DNA from: Enterococcus faecalis 13-SD-W-01 | Lineage (GTDB): Bacteria; Bacillota; Bacilli; Lactobacillales; Enterococcaceae | NCBI GenBank assembly: GCA_000415185.1 | Contig: KE351596.1 | Location: forward strand, 73,279 to 119,841 | DNA: 46,563 nucleotides | Direction: 5' to 3' | Part shown: piece after piece, positions 35,518 through 44,236 of the stretch | Layout of the letters: every line of letters begins with the position of its first letter | Numbering within the stretch: the stretch's first letter is position 1 | Program-made: the position numbers and the translations under genes | Notes under the pieces: model-generated | The model's input: only the letters and a program-made list of their open reading frames with translations | The model's database searches: none | Told to the model about the DNA's origin: nothing

Positions 35518-35593
35518 GTAGTCCTCCTTAAACTTCTATTCTTTGACATTTTAACATATATTTTTGATATTTTCTGTGGTTTTCAGTAAATAA

Positions 35594-36169
35594 TCATGTA
35601 AAAGAAACAGTTCCATTCGCCCAAGAAGCTGGAATGACTTGTTTATAGTTTCCCCAATTGTCATGTACTTTGTAATATCTCTCGCCAGAATCCGTTTCTG
35701 CATACGCGTAAGCGACGACCCAATGATTGCCGTAAGTACTTCCTAAAACTTTTAGAATACCGAGTATCACAGGCTTTCCTTGGTTGATCCGTTTCGTTGC
35801 CCGCTGCCAAGAACCCACTGATGTACTTCTAGGAGTATAAGAGAGCTGAAACGTTTGGCACAGTTTCTTTAACCCTCGGCTGACTTGAAAAGGAATCGTT
35901 GGATATCCTGCTGGTTGGATGCACGCTTGTAAAAAATCGATCAGCACTTTCCGGTCTCCCGCTTTTTTTCGGATTTCTCTCGGTAAAATGTGTTCATCGA
36001 GCTGATCCTGATAATAAGCAAGCAAAACTGCCGCTGCATAAGTACCGCACAAATTGCCAGAGGGTGTCTTCCAATTTTTGTAACGTGCAAAATGTTCTTC
36101 AGAGATACCTGTCCATTGGCTATCTTTAATCACTGGTTGATCTGCTTTTTGATTTTTCAGCTTCCTCAC
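35594..36169 (-). CDS. Papain-like (C39-type) cysteine peptidase domain protein
   Basis: This 191-residue protein has the catalytic Cys in GNLCGTYAAAVLLAYY, the His in YGNHWVVAYAY, and the third position in VHDNWGNY, which is the layout of C39-like peptidases of the YvpB type. There is no signal peptide or membrane segment, so it would act inside the cell unless the start is wrong. The GTG start at 36169 has no good ribosome binding site (GAGG runs into it), so the start is uncertain. It lies divergent from pepO. Substrate unknown. Confidence 0.75.
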   Translation of the reverse strand: MRKLKNQKADQPVIKDSQWTGISEEHFARYKNWKTPSGNLCGTYAAAVLLAYYQDQLDEHILPREIRKKAGDRKVLIDFLQACIQPAGYPTIPFQVSRGLKKLCQTFQLSYTPRSTSVGSWQRATKRINQGKPVILGILKVLGSTYGNHWVVAYAYAETDSGERYYKVHDNWGNYKQVIPASWANGTVSFT

Positions 36170-36230
36170 CTCATTTCAATTATAAGTGACCCGAAAGAAA
36201 AAACAAATCGATTTGTTTATTTGCTGTGGA

Positions 36231-36259
36231 TTGTTAAAAAACCAAACTTGTTAGATAAT
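36231..36259 (+). promoter_or_regulatory. Promoter of pepO
   Basis: TTGTTA (36231-36236) and GATAAT (36254-36259) are 17 bp apart, about 32 bp before the start codon. Confidence 0.65.
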
Positions 36260-36290
36260 AAGGTCATTAAATCAAAAGGAGGATACAATA

Positions 36291-38195
36291 ATGGATAAAA
36301 TTTTAGCAAAAAAAGATTCTTACGAAGCAGTAAATGAAGAATGGCTAAAAACAGCTGTTATCCCGGCGGACAAACCCGCAACTGGCGGTTTTGAAGTCTT
36401 GGTCCAAACAATCGATAAACAGTTGATGGCTGATGTAGAAAAGATGGCGGAAGAACCGCAGAAACTTTCTTCAAAACTGCAAAACTTTTTAGCTTACTAT
36501 AAACTTGCTAACGATTATCCAAAAAGAAATGAAGCTGGCGCAAAGCCGCTCCTTCCGCTTCTGGAAAAAATCGAACAACTGGATTCTTTTGACACATTAA
36601 ATGCAGCCTTACCTGATTGGCTGTTTGAAAGTCTGCCGCTTCCGATCGACTTTGATGTAGATGCAGATATGAAAAATGCGCAGACACATGCTTTCTTTGC
36701 TTCTCCGCCTTCTTTGTTTTTACCTGACAAAACTTATTATGAAGCGGACCATCCAAACGGCGCACAGCTTCTGTCTGTCTTTTTCGATATGATGGTGCAA
36801 TTGTTAGAGCTCGCCGGAAAAGAAAAAACAGAAGCCGAAACAATCACAGAACAAGCGATTTGCTTTGACAAAATGCTTGCGCCTCATGTGAAAAGTGCCG
36901 AAGAAAATGCTAATTACAGTGAAATGTATAATCCGCAATCTTTTGACACATTTATCCAGCACACTTCTTTGATCGACTTGAAAAAAACGGTTTTAGGTCT
37001 GATTGGCACAGAGCCAGACAAAGTGATCGTCACAGATCCAGTTTATTTCGAGCATCTTTCAGAAATCTTGACAACCACGCACTTTCCATTGATGCGCAGT
37101 TGGATGATCGTTCAAACTGTACGCGGATTAAGCAGTTATCTTTCAGAAGAGTTTCGTCAAATCGGCGGTACGTTCTCTCGTATTTTATCTGGTACAGAAG
37201 AAGCGATGCCGCAGAAAAAAGCAGCGTACTATTTAGCCCTTCGTCAATTTGACCAAGTGATTGGGGACTACTATGGCAAAAAATATTTTGGTGAAGCTGC
37301 CAAAAACGACGTAAAACAAATGATTGAAAAAATGATTGGCGTTTATAAAAAACGTCTGGAAAACAACACTTGGTTAAGCAGCAAAACAAGAGAAAAAGCC
37401 ATCACCAAATTAGACAAACTGGGTATCCAAGTAGGTTATCCAGATACGATTCCTGCTTTATTTGACCAATTTATTACAGTTCCAGCAGAAGAAGGCGGCA
37501 CTTTATTAAGCAATGCGTTACATTTCAGCAAATTGTCTTACAAAGATCGTTTAAGCAAATGGAATAAGCCTGTTGATCGTTCCGAATGGGAAATGAGTGC
37601 GAATACAGTGAATGCTTACTACCATCCATTCCGCAACGTCATTGTTTTCCCAGCAGCGATTTTACAAGCGCCTTTTTATAGTATCGATCAATCAAGTTCG
37701 GCTAATTTCGGCGGTATCGGTGCAGTGATTGCGCACGAGATTTCCCACGCATTTGACAACAACGGGGCATTATTCGATGAATTCGGCAATCTGAATAACT
37801 GGTGGACAGACGAAGATTTCAAACAATTCCAAGCAAAAGCCGAAGCAATGATTCAACAATTTGATCAACTGCCTTTTGCTGATGGAAAAGTAAACGGAAA
37901 ATTGACTGTATCTGAAAATATCGCTGATGCTGGCGGCCTCAGCTGCGCACTAGAAGCAGCAAAACAAGAAGAAGATGTTTCGTTGGAAGACTTCTTTGTC
38001 AATTGGGCAACGATTTGGCGCACGAAAGCAAAACCAGAATATCAAGCCCTTTTATTACAAATCGATGTACATGCGCCAACGAAACTTCGGGCAAATGTCC
38101 AACCAAAAAATCTGGAAGAATTTTATGAGACCTTTGCTATCACTGAAGCAGATGAAATGTATCTAGCACCAGAGAAGAGAGTGCATATCTGGTAG
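36291..38195 (+). CDS. pepO: Endopeptidase O, M13 family zinc metallopeptidase
   Basis: This 634-residue neprilysin-type endopeptidase has the zinc site HEISH (His482, Glu483, His486) and the third ligand Glu542 in ENIADAGG. The substrate-binding NAYYHPFRN block also matches M13. There is no signal peptide, as in lactococcal and streptococcal PepO, so it cleaves peptides of up to about 35 residues in the cytoplasm, such as those brought in by Opp. AGGAGG is 9 nt from the ATG. The TAG stop merges with repeat copy C (TAGAGGTTGTG). Confidence 0.96.
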   Translation: MDKILAKKDSYEAVNEEWLKTAVIPADKPATGGFEVLVQTIDKQLMADVEKMAEEPQKLSSKLQNFLAYYKLANDYPKRNEAGAKPLLPLLEKIEQLDSFDTLNAALPDWLFESLPLPIDFDVDADMKNAQTHAFFASPPSLFLPDKTYYEADHPNGAQLLSVFFDMMVQLLELAGKEKTEAETITEQAICFDKMLAPHVKSAEENANYSEMYNPQSFDTFIQHTSLIDLKKTVLGLIGTEPDKVIVTDPVYFEHLSEILTTTHFPLMRSWMIVQTVRGLSSYLSEEFRQIGGTFSRILSGTEEAMPQKKAAYYLALRQFDQVIGDYYGKKYFGEAAKNDVKQMIEKMIGVYKKRLENNTWLSSKTREKAITKLDKLGIQVGYPDTIPALFDQFITVPAEEGGTLLSNALHFSKLSYKDRLSKWNKPVDRSEWEMSANTVNAYYHPFRNVIVFPAAILQAPFYSIDQSSSANFGGIGAVIAHEISHAFDNNGALFDEFGNLNNWWTDEDFKQFQAKAEAMIQQFDQLPFADGKVNGKLTVSENIADAGGLSCALEAAKQEEDVSLEDFFVNWATIWRTKAKPEYQALLLQIDVHAPTKLRANVQPKNLEEFYETFAITEADEMYLAPEKRVHIW

Positions 38196-38300
38196 AGGTT
38201 GTGAAAGAACCGTTCAGCTCCAGCATTAAAGAAGAATTTCGTAAAATAGCTTCTCATATTTTGCGAAATTTTGAGTTAATGCCGAAGAAACAATACTGTA
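38194..38300 (+). repeat. Covarying-arm repeat, copy C (abuts the pepO stop, decayed far arm)
   Basis: Read on the plus strand it starts AGAGGTTGTGAAAGAACC inside the pepO stop codon. It matches the reverse complement of B1 through GAATTTCG / CGAAATT and TTAATGCCGAAG. After that the outer partner arm is lost (AAACAATACTGT) and only AACACC of the far end remains. Orientation relative to the host gene is the same as in prs2 and rlmN. Confidence 0.85.
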
Positions 38301-38308
38301 AACACCAT

Positions 38309-38346
38309 AAAAAGAAGCCCGACACAAGATGTCGGGCTTCTTTTTT
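38309..38346. terminator. Bidirectional terminator between pepO and pncA
   Basis: AAAAGAAGCCCGACA / TGTCGGGCTTCTTTT with a 5-nt loop is flanked by A and T runs. Confidence 0.92.
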
Positions 38347-38348
38347 AA

Positions 38349-38915
38349 TTAATCGATTGCATCTGCTTCTTTGAGGATTTTTGCCCCCAAGGCTGTTTCG
38401 AAATGGCGCAATGCCCATTCATGCCCTACTGGATCAAAGCTAGCTACAGAATCTTCATAGATATACAGATCATAACCTAAATTATAGGCATCCACTGCCG
38501 TATGCAGTACACAAATATCTGTGCAGACACCTGTTAGATAAATCTCTGTTATTTTTCGTTCTCTTAAACGGACATCTAAATCTGTCCCGCTAAAAGCAGA
38601 ATAATGTCTCTTGTCCATCCAATAAACATTTTCCTGCTCTTTATTTTGCGCATAAAGTTCAGAAAGCTTGCCGTATAGATCACGGCCTTCCGTTCCAATC
38701 ACATTGTGCGGCGGAAACAATTTATTTTCAGGATGAAAAGAATCATTTGGATCATGTGCATCGATTGCAAAAACCACAAAGTCTTTATTATCGATAAATT
38801 TTTTCGTATTTCGGATCAAAGCCGGCTCAATAATTTGTCCTGCTTCACCAGTAGTCAGTTTGCCGTCTGAAGCGACAAAGTCATTCGTATAATCAATCGA
38901 AATCAATGCTTTCAT
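38349..38915 (-). CDS. pncA: Nicotinamidase, isochorismatase family
   Basis: This 188-residue amidase converts nicotinamide to nicotinate for NAD salvage. The catalytic triad is Asp8, Lys102 (DKRHYSAF) and Cys135 (CTDICV). Metal ligands Asp52, His54 and His70 are in IDAHDPN and FPPH. It is the last gene of the nudix-small protein-mtnN-pncA operon, 12 bp after mtnN. The operon groups nucleotide and cofactor clean-up enzymes. Confidence 0.93.
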   Translation of the reverse strand: MKALISIDYTNDFVASDGKLTTGEAGQIIEPALIRNTKKFIDNKDFVVFAIDAHDPNDSFHPENKLFPPHNVIGTEGRDLYGKLSELYAQNKEQENVYWMDKRHYSAFSGTDLDVRLRERKITEIYLTGVCTDICVLHTAVDAYNLGYDLYIYEDSVASFDPVGHEWALRHFETALGAKILKEADAID

Positions 38916-38927
38916 GTCAAAGACCTC

Positions 38928-39620
38928 CTAAACAAGATGACGGACAAATTGGATAACCATGTCCGCAGAACGTTTTCCTGCTTCTTCAATAAATTCGTCA
39001 AAACTTTTTGTTGCTTGATGATCTGCTGTATCGCTCATTGCACGAACGATCAAGAATGGGATGTTGAATTGGCGGGCCGTTTGTCCTACTGCGGCCCCTT
39101 CCATTTCACAAGCCAATGCTTCAGGGAAATTCGTCAAGATCTCTTTTACTTTATCAGGCGAATCCACAAATGTATCCCCAGTAACGATCAATCCTTGTTT
39201 GGCATTCAAATTCGCTGCTTCAGCGGCTTTTTCCATTTCGCTGCGTAAATATTTGCTTGCTTCATAGTATAAAGGCATTCCTGGCAATTGACCTGGTTTA
39301 TAGCCGAAACCTGTTGCATCCGCATCAAAATAAGCGACTTTATCTGAGATTACGATATCTCCCACTTGCAATCCTTGACCGATCCCGCCGGCAGAACCAG
39401 TGTTGATAACCATGTTTACGCCATATTGCTGAATCAATAAACTTGTTGTAATAGAAGCAAGAACTTTTCCGATACCTGAACGAACAATGATGACCTCATG
39501 TCGTCCCAAAGATCCTGAAATGAAAAGTGCCCCTGCACGTTCCCAAGATAACGGTTCGCTTAAATGTTCTCTTAAAATCTTGATTTCTTCTTCCATTGCT
39601 CCGATAATACCGATTTTCAT
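38928..39620 (-). CDS. mtnN: 5'-methylthioadenosine/S-adenosylhomocysteine nucleosidase
   Basis: This 230-residue Pfs enzyme cleaves MTA, SAH and 5'-deoxyadenosine, and starts the route from SAH to AI-2. The start MKIGIIGAMEEEI carries catalytic Glu12. The ribose-binding ALACEMEGAAVGQ and the catalytic Asp in RAMSDTAD are present. The ATG at 39620 follows AAGGAT; ten more in-frame residues upstream lack a ribosome binding site. Confidence 0.96.
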   Translation of the reverse strand: MKIGIIGAMEEEIKILREHLSEPLSWERAGALFISGSLGRHEVIIVRSGIGKVLASITTSLLIQQYGVNMVINTGSAGGIGQGLQVGDIVISDKVAYFDADATGFGYKPGQLPGMPLYYEASKYLRSEMEKAAEAANLNAKQGLIVTGDTFVDSPDKVKEILTNFPEALACEMEGAAVGQTARQFNIPFLIVRAMSDTADHQATKSFDEFIEEAGKRSADMVIQFVRHLV

Positions 39621-39636
39621 AAATAATCCTTCTTTC

Positions 39637-39912
39637 TTAAATAAATGCAATTGCTAAAAAGACGACACAAAGCATCAAAATAACGATGATCAATGCTTTC
39701 ATCAAAAATGTATTCCATTTGTTCTGTCTTTCTCGTTCGCCTGTCCTTGTTTTCGTTACAGGCCGGTTCTTTTTGTTTTCTTTACGATAGAAATTTGAAA
39801 TCTTCTTTTCTTCCTGTCTATAACTTTTTTCAGATTCCCGTTGTGCCCGCAGCGCTTCTTCTTGTTGGCGTCTGCGAATCTCTGAACGCGTAATCAACGG
39901 TCCTTTCGCCAT
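39637..39912 (-). CDS. Small basic protein with C-terminal membrane anchor
   Basis: This 91-residue protein has a long charged, Arg/Glu/Gln-rich, probably helical or coiled N-terminal part (residues ~8-62). One hydrophobic segment of ~20 residues lies at the C-terminus (ALIIVILMLCVVFLAIAFI). It is thus tail-anchored with the charged part in the cytosol. AGGAAG precedes the ATG at 39912, 8 nt after the nudix stop. Function unknown; its position between nudix and mtnN seems operonic. Confidence 0.78.
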   Translation of the reverse strand: MAKGPLITRSEIRRRQQEEALRAQRESEKSYRQEEKKISNFYRKENKKNRPVTKTRTGERERQNKWNTFLMKALIIVILMLCVVFLAIAFI

Positions 39913-39920
39913 GTATCTTC

Positions 39921-40484
39921 CTACTTTCTTCCCGCGGATAGTTCCCAATATTGGATAGCATATAATGTTTTTGCATCACAGATTACTTGATCTGCGATTG
40001 CTTGTTTTGCTTCAGGTAAAGTCAGCGCGTAAAGTTCAAGTACTTCATCTTCGTCTTGTTCCAAAGGGTTCAGTACTTTTTCTAAATCATGCGCATGATA
40101 GATGTGCAGTATTTCGTTCGCGAATCCTGGAGATAGATACATTGAAGTCAGGTGTGTCAAAGACTGTGCGCGATAGCCGGTTTCTTCTTCCAGCTCTCTC
40201 AGTGCAGTTTTTTCAGGACTGTTATTTTCTCCTGGATCGATTTTGCCAGCAGGAATCTCTAAAATCACTTTTTCTAAAGGTTTTCTAAATTGTTTCACCA
40301 AAAGCAGCCGATCTTGTTCATCAAAGGCAACGATCCCTACACCACCAGGATGAAAAACTAATTCCCGCTGTCCGATTTTTCCATCGGGCAAGCGGACTTG
40401 GTCAACAGCGACATCGATGATTTTCCCTTTGAATATTTCTTTGCGCTCTAGCGTCTTCTCTTCAAATTGCTCATACTCCATCAT
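39921..40484 (-). CDS. ADP-ribose pyrophosphatase, Nudix family
   Basis: This 187-residue hydrolase has the Nudix box G-E-N-N-S-P-E-K-T-A-L-R-E-L-E-E-E-T-G-Y (~85-104). The upstream EIPAGKIDPGE and downstream MYLSPGFANEILHIY segments are typical of NudF-like ADP-ribose pyrophosphatases, which remove free ADP-ribose. It is the first gene of a four-gene operon with mtnN and pncA. Consecutive ATGs at 40484 and 40481 are both possible starts. Confidence 0.93.
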   Translation of the reverse strand: MMEYEQFEEKTLERKEIFKGKIIDVAVDQVRLPDGKIGQRELVFHPGGVGIVAFDEQDRLLLVKQFRKPLEKVILEIPAGKIDPGENNSPEKTALRELEEETGYRAQSLTHLTSMYLSPGFANEILHIYHAHDLEKVLNPLEQDEDEVLELYALTLPEAKQAIADQVICDAKTLYAIQYWELSAGRK

Positions 40485-40719
40485 ACTCTATCCACCATAC
40501 TTTCTTTGTAATAATAACCGCTTTGACGATTTTTTTCAATTTGTCGTCTTACTCTTCTTTAGTTTACCATAAGTAAATCTTACAAATTCTCTAAATCTAT
40601 AAAATCAATCTTTAGACGGATACTCTTTTCCAGGAGGACTGTGCTAAAATAAATAAAGTAAACGAAAAGAAGGTTAACCGGTAAATAACCCAATAATCGA
40701 ACTTCTGGAGGGAGTATAT
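40485..40719. other. Divergent promoter region between nudix operon and xpaC-telA
   Basis: It is 235 bp of AT-rich sequence. It should hold both promoters; candidate -10 elements (TAAAAT near 40645) are visible but the -35 elements are poor, so I do not assign them. No hairpin or repeat copy seen. Confidence 0.4.
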
Positions 40720-41385
40720 ATGAAAAAACGCACCTGGCTGTTTTTGATCGTTTTGATTCTTGGTATGGTCTTCATTGGGCATGCAGGCACAACTTCTGGT
40801 GTCACTTGGATTTTCCTATTTGGTGCTGCTCTGCTGATTTGGGGCATATTCGGCGGGAAAAACAAAAAAACAACACAAGCAGAAATGCCTGGACTGTCTA
40901 AAGATTTGGAAGAACACTATTTAACAAGCGGTATGTCATCTAGTGAGATTGATCTTTTTAGACAAACGATGCACCAAACAAAAGCAGATATCACGAAGCT
41001 GCAAGAAAACATGAACAAAACAGCAAAATTAAAAGCAATCGATTTACGCCACAATACGACGAAAGCTTCCAAAGCTTTATTCAAAGAATTAGTTAAAGAA
41101 CCAACACGGCTCCATGAAGCCAGTCACTTTCTTTATACGCACCTGCCTAACTTGATCGATTTGACGGATAAATATATCGAGATCAATGATCATGAAATCA
41201 AAAACAAGCAGACCTATGCAAAATTAGAAGAAAGCGCGCAAATCATCGATCAGCTGGCTAGTCTGATCAGCCAAGATTACCAACGTTTTGTTGCAGATGA
41301 TCTAGAAGACATCGATGTAGAGATTTCAATTGCAAAAAACAGTTTAAAACAAGATAATAGAACAAACACCGATACAAAATCCTAA
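40720..41385 (+). CDS. xpaC: XpaC-family membrane-anchored protein
   Basis: This 221-residue protein has two N-terminal membrane segments (residues ~6-24 and ~28-45) followed by a long helical cytosolic domain. This is the layout of XpaC, named for 5-bromo-4-chloroindolyl phosphate hydrolysis in Bacillus. Its gene is nearly always followed by a TelA gene, as here after 17 bp. The pair is thought to act in envelope or toxic-anion stress, but the mechanism is unknown. GGAGGG is 9 nt from the ATG. Confidence 0.85.
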   Translation: MKKRTWLFLIVLILGMVFIGHAGTTSGVTWIFLFGAALLIWGIFGGKNKKTTQAEMPGLSKDLEEHYLTSGMSSSEIDLFRQTMHQTKADITKLQENMNKTAKLKAIDLRHNTTKASKALFKELVKEPTRLHEASHFLYTHLPNLIDLTDKYIEINDHEIKNKQTYAKLEESAQIIDQLASLISQDYQRFVADDLEDIDVEISIAKNSLKQDNRTNTDTKS

Positions 41386-41402
41386 GATAATAGGAGGAAC
41401 TT

Positions 41403-42599
41403 ATGATGAATGAAGAAAATAAACCAACGGACGTGACGCCTGTCAACGACACGTTAGAAGATCTTTTAAATAATCCATTTTCAACACCGACAAATTCACT
41501 GACACAGTCGCAAGAAGCAGAAATCACTCAGCTGCAAGAACAACAGCAGGCAGCACGTTTGATCGACAAATTACCGCCTGAACGTCAAGCTCAAGCAAAA
41601 GAATTAGCGGCAAAGATCGACACAGCCGATGCCCAGTCAGTTATCAGCTACGGATCAGCAGCACAAACCAAATTGAGCGAGTTCTCGCAATCGATGCTGA
41701 ACCACGTCCAAGTACAAGACATTGGGCCTGTCGGAGATTCTTTGACTGAATTGATGTATCGTTTACAAGAAGCAAATCCCGATGAACTTCGTGCAGGAGA
41801 AGGAAACATTTTCCAACGTGTGTTTGGTAAAGTAAAACAATCCATTTATGAAGTAACCGCAAAATACCAAAAAATCGGCGCACAAATCGACAAAATCGCT
41901 GTCAAACTAGATAAAGAAAAAGACGGTCTGTTAAAAGACAACTTGATGCTTGAACAGCTTTATCAAAAAAACAAAGATTACTTCGATGCGTTGAATATCT
42001 ACATTGCAGCTGGTGAATTGAAAATGGAAGAACTTCAAACCGTGACGATCCCCGCAGCAATGAAAAAAGCAGAAGAAACAGGCGACCAAATGGATGTACA
42101 GATCGCAAATGACTATACACAATTCCTAGATCGTCTAGACAAACGAACACACGATTTGCGTTTAGCTCGTCAAATCACGATCCAACAAGCACCGCAGATT
42201 CGTTTGATCCAAAACACAAACCAAGCATTAGCGGAAAAAATCCAAGCTTCTGTCGCAACAGCGATCCCGCTTTGGAAAAACCAAGTTGTGATTGCTTTAA
42301 CTCTTCTTCGTCAAAAAGATGCTGTTACTGCACAACGCCAAGTTTCTGAAACAACGAATGACTTGCTGAAGAAAAATTCTGAGATGCTGAAAATCTCTGC
42401 GATCGAAACAGCCAAGGAAAATGAACGTGGCATCGTAGATATCGAAACATTGCAAAAAACACAAAACGATCTTGTGGAAACTATCCAAGAAACATTACGT
42501 ATCCAACAAGAAGGAAAAGAAAAACGTCGCCATGCGGAAGTAGAATTAAGCCACATGGAAGAAGACTTGAAACAAAAACTATTGGATCTGACACAATAA
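41403..42599 (+). CDS. telA: Toxic anion resistance protein, TelA family
   Basis: This 398-residue, strongly helical cytosolic protein is built of long coiled-coil stretches. It has the family blocks [26 protein letters not shown] (cited here as residues ~158-183) and [29 protein letters not shown] (~240-268). TelA proteins are linked to tellurite and cell-wall stress resistance; how is unclear. Two adjacent ATGs (41403, 41406) follow AGGAGG. Forms an operon with xpaC. Confidence 0.93.
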   Translation: MMNEENKPTDVTPVNDTLEDLLNNPFSTPTNSLTQSQEAEITQLQEQQQAARLIDKLPPERQAQAKELAAKIDTADAQSVISYGSAAQTKLSEFSQSMLNHVQVQDIGPVGDSLTELMYRLQEANPDELRAGEGNIFQRVFGKVKQSIYEVTAKYQKIGAQIDKIAVKLDKEKDGLLKDNLMLEQLYQKNKDYFDALNIYIAAGELKMEELQTVTIPAAMKKAEETGDQMDVQIANDYTQFLDRLDKRTHDLRLARQITIQQAPQIRLIQNTNQALAEKIQASVATAIPLWKNQVVIALTLLRQKDAVTAQRQVSETTNDLLKKNSEMLKISAIETAKENERGIVDIETLQKTQNDLVETIQETLRIQQEGKEKRRHAEVELSHMEEDLKQKLLDLTQ

Positions 42600-42646
42600 A
42601 AAAGGTTGTAGACGAGCGAAACAACTCGTCTACAACCTCTTTTTTA
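42600..42646. terminator. Bidirectional terminator after telA
   Basis: AAAAAGGTTGTAGACGAG pairs with CTCGTCTACAACCTCTTTTT (one mismatch) around an 8-nt loop. It serves telA and the convergent permease. Confidence 0.92.
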
Positions 42647-44029
42647 TTTATTGATTTTTTCATTCATTAAGCTGTGTTTATACCCATAACCAAAATAAAT
42701 CACTAAACTAATGACCATTACGATGGCAAAAACAAGCCATGTTACTGCTTGCAGCCGCAACATCAAGACTACACACGCTGCAATGGAAAGAATCGGCAGC
42801 AGCGGTACAAAAGGGACTTTGAACTCCCCTTTTTTCGGCTGGCCAAACATTTTTCTCAATTTCAACAGCCCTAAACTGACGAGCATTAGGTACGCTAACG
42901 CACTGATATTCGTCAATTCTGCTAAGATATCCAGTGGAAAAGCACCTGCAAAGATCATCGCGATGATTCCTGCTGTATATGTGGCCTTTTTAGGCGTATG
43001 ATGCTTTTTATCGATTTCTTTCATATAATTAGGCAAAAGTCCATCACTGCTGATTGCATACAATAAACGTGCCAACGAATACATCATAGAGATCGTCACT
43101 GTCAAAAGTGTCAAAATCGCGCCAACAGAAATAACTCCGCCGATACTTCCATGTCCGATATAACGCATCGCAAATGCCACAGGATCATTCACACCTAGTT
43201 CTGTAAATGGGACCATTCCTGTCAAAATCAATGTCACCACGATATATAATGCTGTTGCAATCAAAATCGAACCAATGATTCCTCTTGGCACATCTTTTTG
43301 CGGATTCTTTACTTCTTCAGCAGCCATCGCTACGGCGTCAAATCCTAGAAAAGCAAAGAAAACTAATGCGGCACCGTCTAGGACACCAGAAAAACCAAAA
43401 GGCATAAACGGTTGCCAATTGTCAGGCTTCACGAAGAAGATCCCTACTGCAACGAACAGTAAAATAATAGCAAATTTAACAACAACCATCATATTATTCA
43501 GACGCAAGGCTTTTTTCGCTTCTAAAGATACAATGTACGTAACAAAAATAACTACTAATACCGCAATCAAATCAATATACGTCCCGTTCGCTGCGTTATA
43601 TCCTCCTGTCAGTGCTTGAGGTAAATTCACGCCAAAACTGGCTAAGAATCCTTGTACATAACCAGACCAGCCAGATGCAACAGATGAAACCGCTAATAAA
43701 AATTCACAAATCAGCAACCAGCCTGTCAACCACGCCGCAAATTCACCAAACACAACATATAAATAAGCATACGGTCCGCCAATAACAGGTACGCGTGAAG
43801 AAAATTCAGCAAAGCTTAACCCAGATAACACTACAACAATTGCAGCTAAGACGAATGAAAGTGACAGCGCTGGTCCTGCATTTTGATTCGCTGCCACACC
43901 AGTAACGACAAAAATCCCCGTTCCAATGATTGCACCGACGCCCAACATGATCAAATCAGCTGTTTTTAGTTCTTTTTTCATTCCGCTTATTTTATTGTTT
44001 TCAATTGTCTTTTTACGGAACAAATCCAT
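42644..44029 (-). CDS. Amino acid permease, APC superfamily (cationic amino acid type)
   Basis: This 461-residue transporter has 12 predicted membrane segments. The substrate-binding GVGAIIGTGIFVVTG block in segment 1 and FFAFLGFDAVAMAAEEVKNP in segment 6 match the CAT-like group (YhdG/YfnA) of APC transporters. The exact amino acid is not deducible. GGGGGAAG precedes the ATG. Monocistronic between terminators. Confidence 0.92.
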   Translation of the reverse strand: MDLFRKKTIENNKISGMKKELKTADLIMLGVGAIIGTGIFVVTGVAANQNAGPALSLSFVLAAIVVVLSGLSFAEFSSRVPVIGGPYAYLYVVFGEFAAWLTGWLLICEFLLAVSSVASGWSGYVQGFLASFGVNLPQALTGGYNAANGTYIDLIAVLVVIFVTYIVSLEAKKALRLNNMMVVVKFAIILLFVAVGIFFVKPDNWQPFMPFGFSGVLDGAALVFFAFLGFDAVAMAAEEVKNPQKDVPRGIIGSILIATALYIVVTLILTGMVPFTELGVNDPVAFAMRYIGHGSIGGVISVGAILTLLTVTISMMYSLARLLYAISSDGLLPNYMKEIDKKHHTPKKATYTAGIIAMIFAGAFPLDILAELTNISALAYLMLVSLGLLKLRKMFGQPKKGEFKVPFVPLLPILSIAACVVLMLRLQAVTWLVFAIVMVISLVIYFGYGYKHSLMNEKINK

Positions 44030-44050
44030 TTAGTCTTCCCCCTTTTTAAA

Positions 44051-44096
44051 AAAAGAGGATGTGAAAATAGTCAAAAATGGCTATTCACATCCTCTT
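44051..44096 (-). terminator. Hairpin upstream of the permease, second terminator of the GRP gene
   Basis: AGAGGATGTGAA / TTCACATCCTCT with an inner TAG/CTA pair is followed on the minus strand by a T run. It gives a back-up stop for transcription from the sugar transporter gene. Confidence 0.75.
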
Positions 44097-44211
44097 AAAT
44101 TTGAATGAGCAAAAAATGATCTCTTCCGTCAGCTTAAAGCTGACGGAAATCTTGAAGTCATGAAAGCTGTCCAATGTACAAATACTTCATTCCATCACTT
44201 CTTCTCAAAAA

Positions 44212-44236
44212 GAAAACAGCTTATTAAGCTGTTTTC
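44212..44236 (-). terminator. Terminator overlapping the end of the GRP transporter gene
   Basis: GAAAACAGCTTA / TAAGCTGTTTTC is a perfect 12-bp inverted repeat. On the minus strand its left arm encodes the last codons and stop (ATGAAAACAGCTTAA), and CTTTTTG follows. The stop codon is inside the stem. Confidence 0.82.

Noticed and set aside
44124-44148. Perfect hairpin TTCCGTCAGCT / AGCTGACGGAA
   Set aside because: Not called a terminator: the nearest minus-strand T run is about 9 nt away. It may be a structural element but I cannot assign it.
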